Source of the DNA: Escherichia ruysiae
Lineage (GTDB): Bacteria; Pseudomonadota; Gammaproteobacteria; Enterobacterales; Enterobacteriaceae
Reading direction: 5' to 3' (one strand)
Assembly (NCBI RefSeq): GCF_902498915.1
Contig: NZ_CABVLQ010000001.1
DNA length: 64,000 nt
Part shown: positions 1 through 9,961 of the stretch, in pieces
Position numbering within the stretch: position 1 is the first letter of the stretch
Layout of the letters: every line of letters starts with the position of its first letter
The notes under the pieces: model-generated
Told to the model about the DNA's origin: nothing
The model's input: only the letters and a program-made list of their open reading frames with translations
Database searches by the model: none
Program-made: the position numbers and the translations under genes

Positions 1-510
1 TGGGTTGATGAGCGTCTGAAACAACCAGTGCTGACTGTGGATTTGATACTGGTAATACAGCTTAATGGGGGAAATACATACTCTGACGGACTGGCTGCAC
101 TTTTGTTGACCAGCGATGATGTTGCGCAAAAATATAATCTGTCGCATTCAGCCCGTCTGCTACGCCCGATGTCGCTGGATATCAACAAGTTTAATGATGA
201 ATTCACACTTTTCCTTGAAACCCAGACAGCAGCCTGTCGTACCGCTCGTGTACTGGGAGACTGTTATCACTGGGAAAAGATTGCTGCACCGCTGATGACT
301 ATTGGAAACCAGTATGGTGCCGGATGGGAACCGTCCGGACGTATGTTACTGGAAAAATGGTGCGGTATCCCGGGACCTGCTGCTCCGTGGCTGCTTACTG
401 CTCTGGCAGCCGATCTGGTCTGTCTTGGTAATGATTCTCTCCTGACTTTATTCTCATCCGGAGAAGAACATTTTATCAGTACTGTTACATCAGGAAACCA
501 GAATGAATAA
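1..510 (+). CDS. T6SS-linked protein of unknown function, 5' incomplete
   Basis: The frame is open from the first base of the window, so the N-terminus is missing; a GTG at 28 is in frame but is unlikely to be the true start. The visible 169 residues are soluble-looking, without signal peptide or obvious domain, and carry a hydrophobic C-terminal helix (WLLTALAADLVCLG). The stop overlaps the tssM start by 8 nt, which shows translational coupling and a place in the T6SS operon. A small gene directly before tssM occurs in other T6SS clusters, but I could not assign this one to a family. A functional link to T6SS is inferred from position only. Confidence 0.6.
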   Translation, partial: WVDERLKQPVLTVDLILVIQLNGGNTYSDGLAALLLTSDDVAQKYNLSHSARLLRPMSLDINKFNDEFTLFLETQTAACRTARVLGDCYHWEKIAAPLMTIGNQYGAGWEPSGRMLLEKWCGIPGPAAPWLLTALAADLVCLGNDSLLTLFSSGEEHFISTVTSGNQNE

Positions 511-3500
511 ACTGGCCTGTCTGCCTGGTCGCTTTGGGCGACCGGGGATTGTATTTATTGGTGTGGCTGCGCTCTGGTGGCTGATAACCCGATATGGAGC
601 ATATCTGGGGGCAGAAACACGCCGGGATCAAATACTACTGCTGATATTGCTGAGTCTGGGGGTGCTCTTTGTCTGTTACCTGCCTGTGATGAAAAAATAT
701 GTTCAGGAACTGACATATCGACGCAGGGCCCGTAAGGAGCAAAGGTTACCTGACGATGAAGAGCGATTGGCTCAGACGCCACCGCGCTATGTTACTGTTC
801 AGGATATTCGTCATACTCTGCGGCGCCAGTATGGCAGATTCTGGGGACGTAAGATACGCATTCTGTTGATAACAGGTACCGCCTCTGAGGTTGAGTTGTT
901 GACCCCGGGCCTGACAGAACAGTTCTGGCAGGAAGAGCAGGGGACATTGCTTCTCTGGGGAGGAGACCTCTCGCAGCCGGAAAACGCAGACTGGCTGGCT
1001 GCGTTACGCCGTCTGCGTTACCGGCCTGCTGATGGCATTGTCTGGGTAACTTCCGGACTGAGTGAAACATTATCCGCACCACTGACAGAAGATGCCCTGG
1101 ACAGGGTTTCCCGTGCGGTCAGTTCATGTTGTGAGCGCCTTGGCTGGCGTCTGCCGCTGTATGTCTGGTCACTGCAGGAGAGTCCGGATGAGCGAGGGCG
1201 TATTACTCAGCCCGTGGGATGCCTTCTGCCAGCAGAATGTAGTTCTGACAAACTGAAAGCACAACTACAGGCCATGCTCCCCGGGCTTGTTGCTCAGGGG
1301 ATACAGCAGATATGCTGTGCCCCTCGGTATTATTTTTTGTTGTCGCTGGCAGAGCGATTCAGACGAAATATTGATGCTGTGGTGGAGCCATTATCCGTAT
1401 TACTCCGTCCATACCGTCAGTTGTTGCTGGCGGGTATTGTTTTCAGTCCGGCAACTGTCGGCGGTGAACGAAGTGTCAGACATCGCTGGCGAATGGATAA
1501 CCGCTGGGAGGCGTTGCCGGAGACAGTGCAGCAATTACCTGTCCGGCTACAGCCTTCCCGCACAGGTCATAACTGGCGCAGAAGTCTGGCCGTTATGGCG
1601 GCCATACTGATGATGGCTCAGGGAACAGGAATGGTGGTTTCCTTTCTGGCAAACCGGAGTCTGGTTGCTGAAGTACAGGAACAGATTCGTCCGGCTCAGA
1701 ACCAGCAACTGTCTCCTGCAGAACGTCTGCAGGCGTTGCTGAATCTGCAGAAATCCCTGGCCCGCCTTCAGTACCGGGAGGAGCACGGGGCGCCATGGTA
1801 CCTGCGGGCCGGTATGAATCAGAATGCAGACCTGCTCGCGGTCGTAATGCCCCTTTATGCACAAAATGCACATCTTTTACTGCGTGATGCCGCTGCTGCT
1901 CATCTTGAGCAGCAGCTCAGGACATTTATTCGTCTTCCTCCGGACAGCCCGCAGCGGGGGAAAATGGCAAAAGCCGCATATGACCAGCTCAGACTGTATC
2001 TGATGCTGGCGCAACCGCAACATATGGAGCCCGCCTGGTTCAGTCGTACGCTCATGCGGGAATGGCCACAGCGTGACGGTGTGAGTGCCGTTTTCTGGCA
2101 GGCTAATGGCCCGACGTTGCTGGCGTATTATGCCTCCGGGATTATTACTCATCCTCAGTGGAAGCTGACGGCTGATGAAGAGCTGGTCAGCCAGAGCAGA
2201 ACTCTGCTGCTTCGCCATCTGGGAACACAGAACAGCGATGCCATGCTGTATCAGAAAATGCTGGCACGGGTGGCACATCAGTTTGCGGATATGCGTCTGA
2301 CGGATATGACCGGTGATACTGATGTCTCCCGCCTCTTTTTTACGGATGAAGTGGTTCCCGGTATGTTTACCCGCCAGGCCTGGGAAGAGGCCGTATTGCC
2401 GTCGATAGACACCGTGATTAATGAGCGTCGTGAAGAAATGGACTGGGTACTGACGGATGGCAGGCAGAAGGCACCGTCACCGGTATCGCCGGAAGCACTC
2501 AGACAGCGCCTGACAACGCGCTATTTTGCTGATTTTGGTAATGCCTGGCTGAATTTTCTGAACAGTCTGCACTTGCGTAAAGCTCAGACGCTGTCTGATG
2601 TGACAGAGCAACTGACGCTTATGGCTGATGTGCGCCAGTCCCCCCTGGTTGCTCTGATGAATACGCTGGCGGTTCAGGGGTGTACTGGCCAGCCCCGGGA
2701 AGCGGTTACTGATTCACTGGTTAAATCTGCCAGAAACCTGCTTTCACAGGAAAAACAGCCAGTGGCAGTACCGGAAAGCCGGCTTCACGGTCCTCTGGCG
2801 ACGACTTTCGGGCCGGTGCTTGCACTGATGGATAATCAGAACAACAGTGCGGATATGCTGAATCTGCAGACATATCTGACCCGGGTGACACAGGTTCGTC
2901 TGCGTCTGCAACAGATTGCCGGCTCTTCTGACCCGCAGGCCATGATGCAGTTGCTGGCACAGACAGTATTGCAGGGGAAATCGGTTGATTTAACCGATAC
3001 CCGGGATTACGGCAGCCTGACCGCTGCCGGACTCGGACAGGAGTGGTATGGCTTCGGACAGACGGTCTTTGTTCGCCCGATGGAGCAGGCGTGGCAGCAG
3101 GTTCTTACGCCCGCGGCAGAAAGTCTGAATGCCCGGTGGCGTACTGCGGTGGTGGATGGCTGGAATAATGCATTTTCCGGGCGTTATCCGTTTAAAAATG
3201 TCAGCAGCGATGCTTCGCTTCCCCTGCTGGCAAAATACCTGAATACGGACACGGGACGTATTGCCCGTTTCCTGCAGAATAACCTGAGTGGTGTGTTGCA
3301 CAGGGAAGGCAGTCGCTGGGTACCTGATACCATTAATACCCGGGGACTGACATTCAACCCTGCGTTTCTGAAAGCCATCAATACCCTGAGTGAAATAGCG
3401 GATGTGGCGTTCACCACAGGTAACGCGGGGCTGCATTTTGAGCTGCGCCCGGGAACTGCTGCCGGTGTGATGCAGACGACGCTGATAACCGATAATCAGA

Positions 3501-3892
3501 AACTGATTTATGTTAATCAGATGCCGGTATGGAAGCGATTTACCTGGCCGGCTGATACGGAAGCACCTGGCGCCAGTTTAAGCTGGGTAAGCACTCAGGC
3601 CGGTACCCGTCAGTATGCAGACCTGCCGGGAAGCTGGGGGCTGATACGTCTGCTTGAGATGGCCCGACGGAAAGCCGCACCGGGCGTTGCCAGTGGCTGG
3701 AGCCTGAGCTGGCAGGCGCAGGACGGTCGTATGCTGAATTACACACTGCGAACTGAAGCGGGGGAAGGGCCGCTTGTATTGCTGAAACTCCGCAATTTTG
3801 TTCTGCCGGAAACGGTTTTCGAACTCTCCGGCACGTCAGCGTTTACAGGCAATGACGAAGATGCCGGGGATACCGTGGAGGAGACTGACTGA
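503..3892 (+). CDS. tssM: T6SS module A membrane-complex protein TssM (IcmF/VasK family)
   Basis: TssM is the large inner-membrane component that, with TssJ and TssL, spans the envelope and anchors the baseplate. The 1129-residue length is typical. Two N-terminal membrane segments (about residues 15-30 and 43-62) are followed by a cytoplasmic region, a third segment near residues 360-385, and a long periplasmic C-terminus. At the usual Walker A position (about residue 120) the sequence reads LLITGTASEVELL and lacks the Gly-Lys-Ser/Thr loop, so this TssM is probably not an NTPase. ATG at 503 overlaps the preceding gene by 8 nt, and the stop shares one base with the tssA start. Confidence 0.95.
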   Translation: MNKLACLPGRFGRPGIVFIGVAALWWLITRYGAYLGAETRRDQILLLILLSLGVLFVCYLPVMKKYVQELTYRRRARKEQRLPDDEERLAQTPPRYVTVQDIRHTLRRQYGRFWGRKIRILLITGTASEVELLTPGLTEQFWQEEQGTLLLWGGDLSQPENADWLAALRRLRYRPADGIVWVTSGLSETLSAPLTEDALDRVSRAVSSCCERLGWRLPLYVWSLQESPDERGRITQPVGCLLPAECSSDKLKAQLQAMLPGLVAQGIQQICCAPRYYFLLSLAERFRRNIDAVVEPLSVLLRPYRQLLLAGIVFSPATVGGERSVRHRWRMDNRWEALPETVQQLPVRLQPSRTGHNWRRSLAVMAAILMMAQGTGMVVSFLANRSLVAEVQEQIRPAQNQQLSPAERLQALLNLQKSLARLQYREEHGAPWYLRAGMNQNADLLAVVMPLYAQNAHLLLRDAAAAHLEQQLRTFIRLPPDSPQRGKMAKAAYDQLRLYLMLAQPQHMEPAWFSRTLMREWPQRDGVSAVFWQANGPTLLAYYASGIITHPQWKLTADEELVSQSRTLLLRHLGTQNSDAMLYQKMLARVAHQFADMRLTDMTGDTDVSRLFFTDEVVPGMFTRQAWEEAVLPSIDTVINERREEMDWVLTDGRQKAPSPVSPEALRQRLTTRYFADFGNAWLNFLNSLHLRKAQTLSDVTEQLTLMADVRQSPLVALMNTLAVQGCTGQPREAVTDSLVKSARNLLSQEKQPVAVPESRLHGPLATTFGPVLALMDNQNNSADMLNLQTYLTRVTQVRLRLQQIAGSSDPQAMMQLLAQTVLQGKSVDLTDTRDYGSLTAAGLGQEWYGFGQTVFVRPMEQAWQQVLTPAAESLNARWRTAVVDGWNNAFSGRYPFKNVSSDASLPLLAKYLNTDTGRIARFLQNNLSGVLHREGSRWVPDTINTRGLTFNPAFLKAINTLSEIADVAFTTGNAGLHFELRPGTAAGVMQTTLITDNQKLIYVNQMPVWKRFTWPADTEAPGASLSWVSTQAGTRQYADLPGSWGLIRLLEMARRKAAPGVASGWSLSWQAQDGRMLNYTLRTEAGEGPLVLLKLRNFVLPETVFELSGTSAFTGNDEDAGDTVEETD

Positions 3893-5490
3893 TGGCTTCC
3901 ATTCATTCGCTCCTCAGTGCATGCCAGACGACACCCCGGGATGTGGCTGAACCGGCTCAGGTGCGTATTGCGCTGTGGGATAAATGGCTTGCTCCCGTGA
4001 CGCCAGATAATCCCGCAGGTGATGATGCGGGGTACGATGATGATTTTCAGCAGATGCGTGAAGAGGTCAATAAACTCTCCGGAGCCGATGCCGGAATTGT
4101 CAGCCAGCTTGCAGAAAAATTACTGACCACCAGAACCAAAGATATCCGGGTGGCGACCTGGTATATCTGGGCCCGTCTGCGGCAGGATGGTGAAAAAGGT
4201 CTGGCCGACGGTCTGGAGCTGCTGACCGGTTTGTTGCAGCGTTTTGGAGAGCACCTGCATCCACAACGGTCACGGGCCAGGAAGGCGGCGCTGGAGTGGT
4301 TATGCAGCGCCCGCATACTGGACAGTCTGTCTCTGTATCCGGAGGTGGTGAAGGCGGATACCCTGCGCATTGCCGGGGCGCTGTGGCTGGCAGAACAGAC
4401 CTTTACGGATGAGGCTTCCGCCCCGGTGCTGAACGGGTTATATCAGGCACTTGAAAATCGCCTGATGAAGGCCGGTGGTGTTGATGCAGTGGTGCCTCAG
4501 GAGGCTGCCGCGCCGGCACCGACGGTAACATCCGGCAGCGTCATGGCATTATCTGCCATCACCTCCGGACAGGAACTGCTGTCACAGGCCCGTGTTCTGG
4601 CAAAATATCTGCGTGACCAGCCTGAGGGCTGGCTGGCGGCTCATCGACTGATGAAAAGCGTCCGGCATGACACGCTGCATCAGTTACCGCCGTTATCTGC
4701 TGATGGACGGACCCGTATTGCCCCACCGGGGCCGGACCGGCGTGCGTCACTGAAACGGTTGTATCTGCAGCAGAACTGGTTGTCACTGCTTGAACAGTGT
4801 GACGATATGTTTGCCCGGGGAGCCAGTCATCTGTGGCTGGACCTGCAGTGGTATATTCATCAGGCGCTGTTGCAGACCGGAAAAGAAAATTATGCTGCCA
4901 TTATTCAGTATGACCTGAAAGGATTGCTTCTGCGCCTGCCGGGGCTTGAGACACTGGCTTTTAACGACGGCATGCCGTTTGCCGATGACGTGACGCTGAG
5001 CTGGATACAGCAGCAGGTGATGGAGTGTGGTGAACGCTGGGCGGAAGAACCTTCTGTAACGATAACGGCAGCTCCCGGAGATAACGACATTTTATCTCTT
5101 GAGCCGGAAGCCCTGCAGATTGCGGATAATGAAGGAACAGAAGCCGCTTTAAGCTGGTTACAGGCACGTCCCGGTATTCAGTCTGACCGCAGCAACTGGC
5201 TACTGCGCCTGTTGATGGCCCGTGTTGCCGAACAGACAGGAAAAAATGACCTTGCCCTGCACCTGCTTGCGGAGCTGGATGAACGTGCAACCCGGCTGAC
5301 CCTGTCACAATGGGAACCTGAACTGGTATTTGAGGTAAAAGCCCGCCGCCTGAAACTGTTGCGTATGAAGTCCGCAAAAACTGAAAGTGACAGGGTGCGT
5401 CTGCAGCCTGATATGGAACATCTTCTTGCCGGGCTCATCGCCATTGATGCTGCCAGAGCTGCTGTGTTGTGCAATTCGGGAAGTTCATGA
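3892..5490 (+). CDS. tssA: T6SS module A cap/priming protein TssA (ImpA_N plus VasJ-type C-terminus)
   Basis: TssA initiates and caps tail-tube and sheath polymerisation on the baseplate. The N-terminal third has the ImpA_N signature (PDNPAGDDAGYDDDFQQMREE near residue 40, then a helical block ending around GEHLHPQRSRARKAALEWL). The C-terminal part resembles the VasJ/VC_A0119-type region. At 532 residues it belongs to the long TssA class. The start overlaps the tssM stop by one base (TGATG). The predicted isoelectric character and codon use match the neighbouring tss genes. Confidence 0.92.
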   Translation: MASIHSLLSACQTTPRDVAEPAQVRIALWDKWLAPVTPDNPAGDDAGYDDDFQQMREEVNKLSGADAGIVSQLAEKLLTTRTKDIRVATWYIWARLRQDGEKGLADGLELLTGLLQRFGEHLHPQRSRARKAALEWLCSARILDSLSLYPEVVKADTLRIAGALWLAEQTFTDEASAPVLNGLYQALENRLMKAGGVDAVVPQEAAAPAPTVTSGSVMALSAITSGQELLSQARVLAKYLRDQPEGWLAAHRLMKSVRHDTLHQLPPLSADGRTRIAPPGPDRRASLKRLYLQQNWLSLLEQCDDMFARGASHLWLDLQWYIHQALLQTGKENYAAIIQYDLKGLLLRLPGLETLAFNDGMPFADDVTLSWIQQQVMECGERWAEEPSVTITAAPGDNDILSLEPEALQIADNEGTEAALSWLQARPGIQSDRSNWLLRLLMARVAEQTGKNDLALHLLAELDERATRLTLSQWEPELVFEVKARRLKLLRMKSAKTESDRVRLQPDMEHLLAGLIAIDAARAAVLCNSGSS

Positions 5491-5491
5491 G

Positions 5492-6184
5492 ATGTCTGTC
5501 ATGCATTATCTTCAGGACAAAACATTTCAGGATATAGTTAAAAATCTGGTGTTACCGCTTCTGTCGGGCATTATTATTCCTCTTGTCAAATGGTTTGTGC
5601 AGCATTATGGCTATGCGCCGAATATCAGGAAATACAGATTTGAAAAAATTCCTGTATCTGAAAAGGAGTCCATTCTTGCCCGTATTGACAAACTGACAAA
5701 AGAACCAGCAACGAAAAATACACTGGTAAGAATAAAATACTGTTATGAACAGATGGGGATATATCTCCCGACGTGGTGTTGTAATAAGCTGGTTTGTTTT
5801 ATATCCGACAGAAATATCAGCTCAGTGGATAACAGACTGCATTGTTTTCTTAAATATTCTTTTGTCGGTATATTTTTAGATGGCAAATTTACTGTTAATA
5901 CTCGTCGTGTGCATAAAAGTTACTGGATGATAGCAGTGTTTTCGGTGTTTTCTTTATGTGTTCAGTTTACGGGAGGGATACTTACAACCATGCCATTTCT
6001 GTCGGGGAGTAATACAGTTTTATTTATGTTATTTTCTCTCGTTTATTTTATCATGATATTTCTGACAGTTATATTCACATGTAATCTGATTAATGAAATC
6101 CGGCTTGCCGTTCAGTTCGGGCGATTGTTTGAGGCATGGCTGAAGTCAGAGCGCGAGTCTCCGGAACAGTTAGCTTTATTCTGA
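5492..6184 (+). CDS. membrane protein of unknown function inside T6SS operon
   Basis: ATG at 5492 is one base after the tssA stop and fits a tightly packed operon; a longer reading from 5387 would run inside tssA and is rejected. The 230-residue product has a short hydrophobic stretch near residues 17-32 and two strong membrane segments near 145-167 and 175-200. The gene is noticeably more AT-rich than tssA and tssF on either side, which suggests a later insertion into the operon. No family is recognised. A T6SS accessory role or an immunity-type membrane protein are both possible, but nothing in the sequence decides between them. Confidence 0.75.
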   Translation: MSVMHYLQDKTFQDIVKNLVLPLLSGIIIPLVKWFVQHYGYAPNIRKYRFEKIPVSEKESILARIDKLTKEPATKNTLVRIKYCYEQMGIYLPTWCCNKLVCFISDRNISSVDNRLHCFLKYSFVGIFLDGKFTVNTRRVHKSYWMIAVFSVFSLCVQFTGGILTTMPFLSGSNTVLFMLFSLVYFIMIFLTVIFTCNLINEIRLAVQFGRLFEAWLKSERESPEQLALF

Positions 6185-6191
6185 GAAGATA

Positions 6192-7955
6192 ATGGACGAT
6201 TTAACCCTGCGTTATTTTGACGCTGAAATGCGTTATCTGCGTGAAGCCGGAAAGGCGTTTGCACAGGCTCATCCCGATCGGGCGGCGATGCTGGATCTCG
6301 ATAAAGCGGGTACGCCTGATCCCTGCGTGGAACGCCTGTTTGAAGGTTTCGCCTTTTCCATGGGACGACTGCGCCAGAAAATCGACGATGATTTGCCGGA
6401 GCTTACTGAAAGTCTGGTCAGTATGCTCTGGCCTCATTACCTGCGTACTATCCCGTCCCTGTCGGTGGTGGCACTGACTCCCCGGTTATCCGTCATGAAA
6501 ATGGCTGAAACCGTACCAGCCGGACTGGAAGTGACTTCCCGCCCTGTTGGCCCCGGAAATACAGTCTGTCGTTACCGTACCACCCGGGCCATACCACTGA
6601 ATCCACTGGCAGTGGAGAAGGTTGTTATGAAGACGGAGCCGGACGGGCGTTCAGTGTTGAAAATAGGTTTTGCCTGCAGTGAACTGGCTGACTGGTCTCA
6701 GGTCGATTTGCATCGTCTGAGCCTGTATCTGGCAGCAGAAGCCCCGGTCAGCAGCACCCTTCATCTGATGATGACAAAGCGTCTGGCTGCGCTGTATCTG
6801 AGGCTGCCGGGAAATGATGAGCGGATCCGCATTGACGGATGGTTTTCACCCGGTGGTTTTGCAGAAGAAGATCGGCTGTGGCCGAAAGGTGACAGTGCTT
6901 TCAGTGGGTATCAGTTATTGCTGGAATATTTCACCTTTCGGGAAAAGTTTATGTTTGTTCATCTGAACGGACTGGAGAATGTTTCTCTGCCGGCAGGTAT
7001 TTCCGGATTCGATCTTGAGGTGGTGCTGAGTCAGCCCTGGCCAGCAGATTTACCTGTGACAGACGATGCCCTGTGTCTGCATTGTGTGCCGGTGATTAAC
7101 CTTTTTACGCTTGAAGCCGATCCACTCATCATCAATGGGCTGGAGAGCGAATACCTGCTGCGCCCGAAGCGTCTGCAGGATGGGTATACGGAGATATATT
7201 CAGTGGATGCGGTGACGGGCTCCGGGCGGACCGGCAGTGCAGAGTACGTGCCTTTTACCAGCTTCCGTCACCGTGGGGGAATGCTGCGCCATGATGCACC
7301 CGAACGTTATTATCATACCCGGGTGAAGCGGGGTGTCACGGGGATGTATGACACATGGCTTATCCTTGGCGGTCAGCGGTGGGAGGCGGATCGGATGCCG
7401 GAGCGGGAAACGCTTTCATTACGTATTACAGGTACCAATGGTCAGCTTCCCCGTCGTGCGTTGCAGAGTACGCTGCTTGATCGGTGTGAACAGGTACTGC
7501 AGGCCCCGGTCAGTGTACGTAATCTTTGTAAACCCACGCTACCGGTTTATCCGCCGACAGAAGATCGTTTTCACTGGCGGGTGATGAGTCATCTGGGGAC
7601 AGGATTTCTTAACATGCTGAGCAGTGCGGAAGTGCTGCGTGGCACGCTGGCGCTTTATAACTGGCGGGACGATGAACTTAATCACTGTCGGCTTGATGCC
7701 ATTCTGGCTGTACAGCATCATCGTATTCAGCGTTTTGAAAAGGGTTTTCTGCTCCGGGGGCTTGATGTGGAGGTAACTCTTGATGGCAACGGGTTTGCCG
7801 GAGAGGGAGATATTCACCTGTTTGGCGAAATGCTCAACCGTTTCCTGGCCCTGTACGCCGATATGAATCAGTTCAATCAGCTCACACTGATTGTTCAGCC
7901 TGAAGGAAAATGCATCCGGTGGAAAGAAAATCACAATCCGCGCCTGCCCGGTTAA
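6192..7955 (+). CDS. tssF: T6SS module A baseplate protein TssF (ImpG/VasA)
   Basis: TssF forms the baseplate wedge with TssG, TssE and TssK. The N-terminus shows the family hallmark: a Tyr-Phe-x-x-Glu-hydrophobic-Leu start (RYFDAEMRYLREAGKAFA), then DPCVERLFEGFAFSMGRLRQK and a conserved Asp-Asp-x-Leu-Pro-Glu-Leu segment (DDDLPELTESLVSMLWPHY). Length (587 aa) is normal. It starts 7 nt after the preceding gene with AGAAGATA upstream, and its 3' end overlaps tssG by 46 nt. A second, quite divergent tssF lies in module B at 26266-28068. Confidence 0.95.
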   Translation: MDDLTLRYFDAEMRYLREAGKAFAQAHPDRAAMLDLDKAGTPDPCVERLFEGFAFSMGRLRQKIDDDLPELTESLVSMLWPHYLRTIPSLSVVALTPRLSVMKMAETVPAGLEVTSRPVGPGNTVCRYRTTRAIPLNPLAVEKVVMKTEPDGRSVLKIGFACSELADWSQVDLHRLSLYLAAEAPVSSTLHLMMTKRLAALYLRLPGNDERIRIDGWFSPGGFAEEDRLWPKGDSAFSGYQLLLEYFTFREKFMFVHLNGLENVSLPAGISGFDLEVVLSQPWPADLPVTDDALCLHCVPVINLFTLEADPLIINGLESEYLLRPKRLQDGYTEIYSVDAVTGSGRTGSAEYVPFTSFRHRGGMLRHDAPERYYHTRVKRGVTGMYDTWLILGGQRWEADRMPERETLSLRITGTNGQLPRRALQSTLLDRCEQVLQAPVSVRNLCKPTLPVYPPTEDRFHWRVMSHLGTGFLNMLSSAEVLRGTLALYNWRDDELNHCRLDAILAVQHHRIQRFEKGFLLRGLDVEVTLDGNGFAGEGDIHLFGEMLNRFLALYADMNQFNQLTLIVQPEGKCIRWKENHNPRLPG

Positions 7956-9010
7956 TTACCCGTTACCGGAAACAGCTTCCGTATATTAATTTTTACCGCT
8001 TCTGTCAGTTGCTGGAACAAAGCCAGCCAGACCAGCCTCCCATTGGCAGTGGCTGGCAGGCCCGTCAGGAAGCGGTTCGCTTTTGTCCATACCCGGGAAT
8101 GGGGTTTCCTGCGAGTGAAATAAAAGACGCTGTAATTCCTGAAGAATCCCATCTGCCACCCATTGTACATGTGACGTTTATGGGACTTTACGGGGTCACG
8201 TCTCCGTTGCCGGCACACTATATCAGTGATATTGCACAGCAGCGGGAAGGCCATGAGGCCGCAGCGGATTTTCTCGATATATTCAGTCATCGTCTGATCA
8301 CCCAGTATTACCGTATCTGGCGTAAATATTCGTACCCGGCCACCTTTGAGGCGGGAGGACAGGATAAAACATCCCAGTATCTGCTCGGTCTGGCCAGACT
8401 GGGGATCCCCGGATGTGCACAGAATATTGCCACGCCGGTATCGCGTTTTCTGGCGTTATTGCCCCTGATGTTGTTACCCGGAAGAACAGCTGAAGGGCTG
8501 ACATCACTGGTAACGCTGCTGGCTCCCGGAACACAGGCCCGTGTCTGGCATCATGACCGACGACGGATCCCGCTGAAAACACCGCTGACCATGCGTGTTC
8601 ATCACCCGGTCAGTCTGAAGAGTCGCCCGGTGATGGGCGATCATGCCACGGATGTGAACGGACAGGTGTTATTACAGCTTTCAACACAGACGGGCAGCGA
8701 GGTACAGGGCTGGTTACCAGGCGGGCATCTGTATTCTGATTTGTTGGCGTTGTTGCATGTTTATCTGGGAAGCCGTCTGGATGTACGTCTGCAACTTTGT
8801 GTTGAGCGTTCACTGTTACCGGATGCCCGGCTCAGTTGCCGACCGGCAGCCGGTAGTCCGCAACTGGGGCGCACGGCAGTAATGAGAACACAGGCAAAGA
8901 TAGCGACTTCAGCGGCACGCGTCATGACCATCAGTCTGGGGCGTTATCAGCGGGTTCAGGAACATTATCAACGTAAGGAGACTCAGGAAAATGGCGATTA
9001 TCGCTGGTAA
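7910..9010 (+). CDS. tssG: T6SS module A baseplate protein TssG (ImpH/VasB)
   Basis: TssG pairs with TssF in the baseplate wedge. Typical features are the N-terminal YINFYRFCQLLEQ segment, the VRFCPYPGMGFPASEI strand region, the GLYGVTSPLPAHY motif and the FSHRLITQYYRIWRKY helix. The ATG at 7910 lies inside tssF but is preceded by GAAGGAAA at good spacing, so a 46-nt overlap is preferred. At 366 residues it is normal in length, and its end overlaps tssJ by 20 nt. Confidence 0.94.
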   Translation: MHPVERKSQSAPARLITRYRKQLPYINFYRFCQLLEQSQPDQPPIGSGWQARQEAVRFCPYPGMGFPASEIKDAVIPEESHLPPIVHVTFMGLYGVTSPLPAHYISDIAQQREGHEAAADFLDIFSHRLITQYYRIWRKYSYPATFEAGGQDKTSQYLLGLARLGIPGCAQNIATPVSRFLALLPLMLLPGRTAEGLTSLVTLLAPGTQARVWHHDRRRIPLKTPLTMRVHHPVSLKSRPVMGDHATDVNGQVLLQLSTQTGSEVQGWLPGGHLYSDLLALLHVYLGSRLDVRLQLCVERSLLPDARLSCRPAAGSPQLGRTAVMRTQAKIATSAARVMTISLGRYQRVQEHYQRKETQENGDYRW

Positions 9011-9527
9011 GGCTGGTTACGGTCTGATTATTGCGTTGTTTTCCCTGTCGTTATCAGGATGCGGTCTGACGCAAAGAGTGGCAGACGGTACGGTATCTGC
9101 CACGAAATCCCTGTTTTACCGACAGATAAAAACACTTCACCTGGATATTCGTGCCAGGGAGGCCATTAACACCAGTGCTGCCGGTATTCCCCTGTCGGTT
9201 GTGGTGCGGATTTATCAGCTTAAAGACAACCGGAGTTTTGACAGTGCGGATTATCAGGCGCTTTTTACAGGGGACAATGAAATTCTGGCAGGCGATATCA
9301 TTGCACAGAAAGATGTATGGCTGCAGCCAGGTGGTTCAGTAGCCGTGGATATGCCTCTGGATGATGCGGCGAAATTTACCGGTGTGGCAGCAATGTTTCT
9401 GGAGCCTGACCAGAAGAAAAATACCTGGCGGGTGGTGCTGGGCCGGGATGAGCTTGAGCCGGACACGCCCCGTCTTATTGAAGTATCCGGTAACACCCTG
9501 ACCCTGTTACCGGTGAAGGATAAATAG
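8991..9527 (+). CDS. tssJ: T6SS module A outer-membrane lipoprotein TssJ
   Basis: TssJ is the lipoprotein that anchors the TssM C-terminus at the outer membrane. A short signal peptide (hydrophobic stretch LIIALFSLSLSGC) ends in a lipobox, LSGC, with the acylated Cys near residue 24. The mature part is the expected beta-sandwich size, with a conserved VVVRIYQLKDNRSFDSADY segment. ATG at 8991 overlaps tssG by 20 nt. The TAG stop shares bases with the GTG/ATG start region of tssE, so translation is probably coupled. Confidence 0.93.
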   Translation: MAIIAGKAGYGLIIALFSLSLSGCGLTQRVADGTVSATKSLFYRQIKTLHLDIRAREAINTSAAGIPLSVVVRIYQLKDNRSFDSADYQALFTGDNEILAGDIIAQKDVWLQPGGSVAVDMPLDDAAKFTGVAAMFLEPDQKKNTWRVVLGRDELEPDTPRLIEVSGNTLTLLPVKDK

Positions 9528-9529
9528 TG

Positions 9530-9961
9530 ATGCCGCGTCCTTCCCTTTATGAAATTCTCTATGGCAATTTCACTGGCGGGCTGGAGTTAAACCAGGTCGG
9601 TGAGGAAGAGCAGGTTATTCTTTCGGTGCTCGATAACATGCAGCGTATTCTGAATACCCGTGCCGGAAGCCTTAAGCATCTTCCGGATTATGGTCTGCCG
9701 GATATAACAACCATTCTGCAGGGAATGCCGGGGACGGCGCATCAACTGATGCGCGTGCTTTCAGACGTTCTGCTGAAGTATGAGCCACGTATTAAGCGCG
9801 TCGACGTGACGATGCAGGAACAGACTCAGCCTGGTGAGTTGCATTATGTCATTGATGCAGAACTTAAAGATGCCGGGCTGGTTCGTTACGGAACAACATT
9901 TATACCGGAGGGCAGGGTGTTGTTGCGCCATCTGAAACAGCAGCGCTACGTGCAGACGTGA
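9530..9961 (+). CDS. tssE: T6SS module A baseplate protein TssE (gp25-like)
   Basis: TssE is the T4 gp25-like wedge protein linking the sheath to the baseplate. Recognisable parts are SLYEILYGNF at the N-terminus, RAGSLKHLPDYGLPDI (the gp25-family Gly-Ser-x-x-x-x-Pro-x-Tyr-Gly core) and a C-terminal VLLRHLKQQ. A GTG at 9527 directly precedes the ATG at 9530; the ATG is preferred. This is the last recognised structural gene before the cargo block of module A. A decayed homologous tail lies at about 43690-43907. Confidence 0.93.
   Translation: MPRPSLYEILYGNFTGGLELNQVGEEEQVILSVLDNMQRILNTRAGSLKHLPDYGLPDITTILQGMPGTAHQLMRVLSDVLLKYEPRIKRVDVTMQEQTQPGELHYVIDAELKDAGLVRYGTTFIPEGRVLLRHLKQQRYVQT

Noticed and set aside
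5387..5491. Longer start for the membrane protein after tssA
   Set aside because: It would overlap tssA by about 100 nt; the ATG at 5492, one base after the tssA stop, fits the packed operon.
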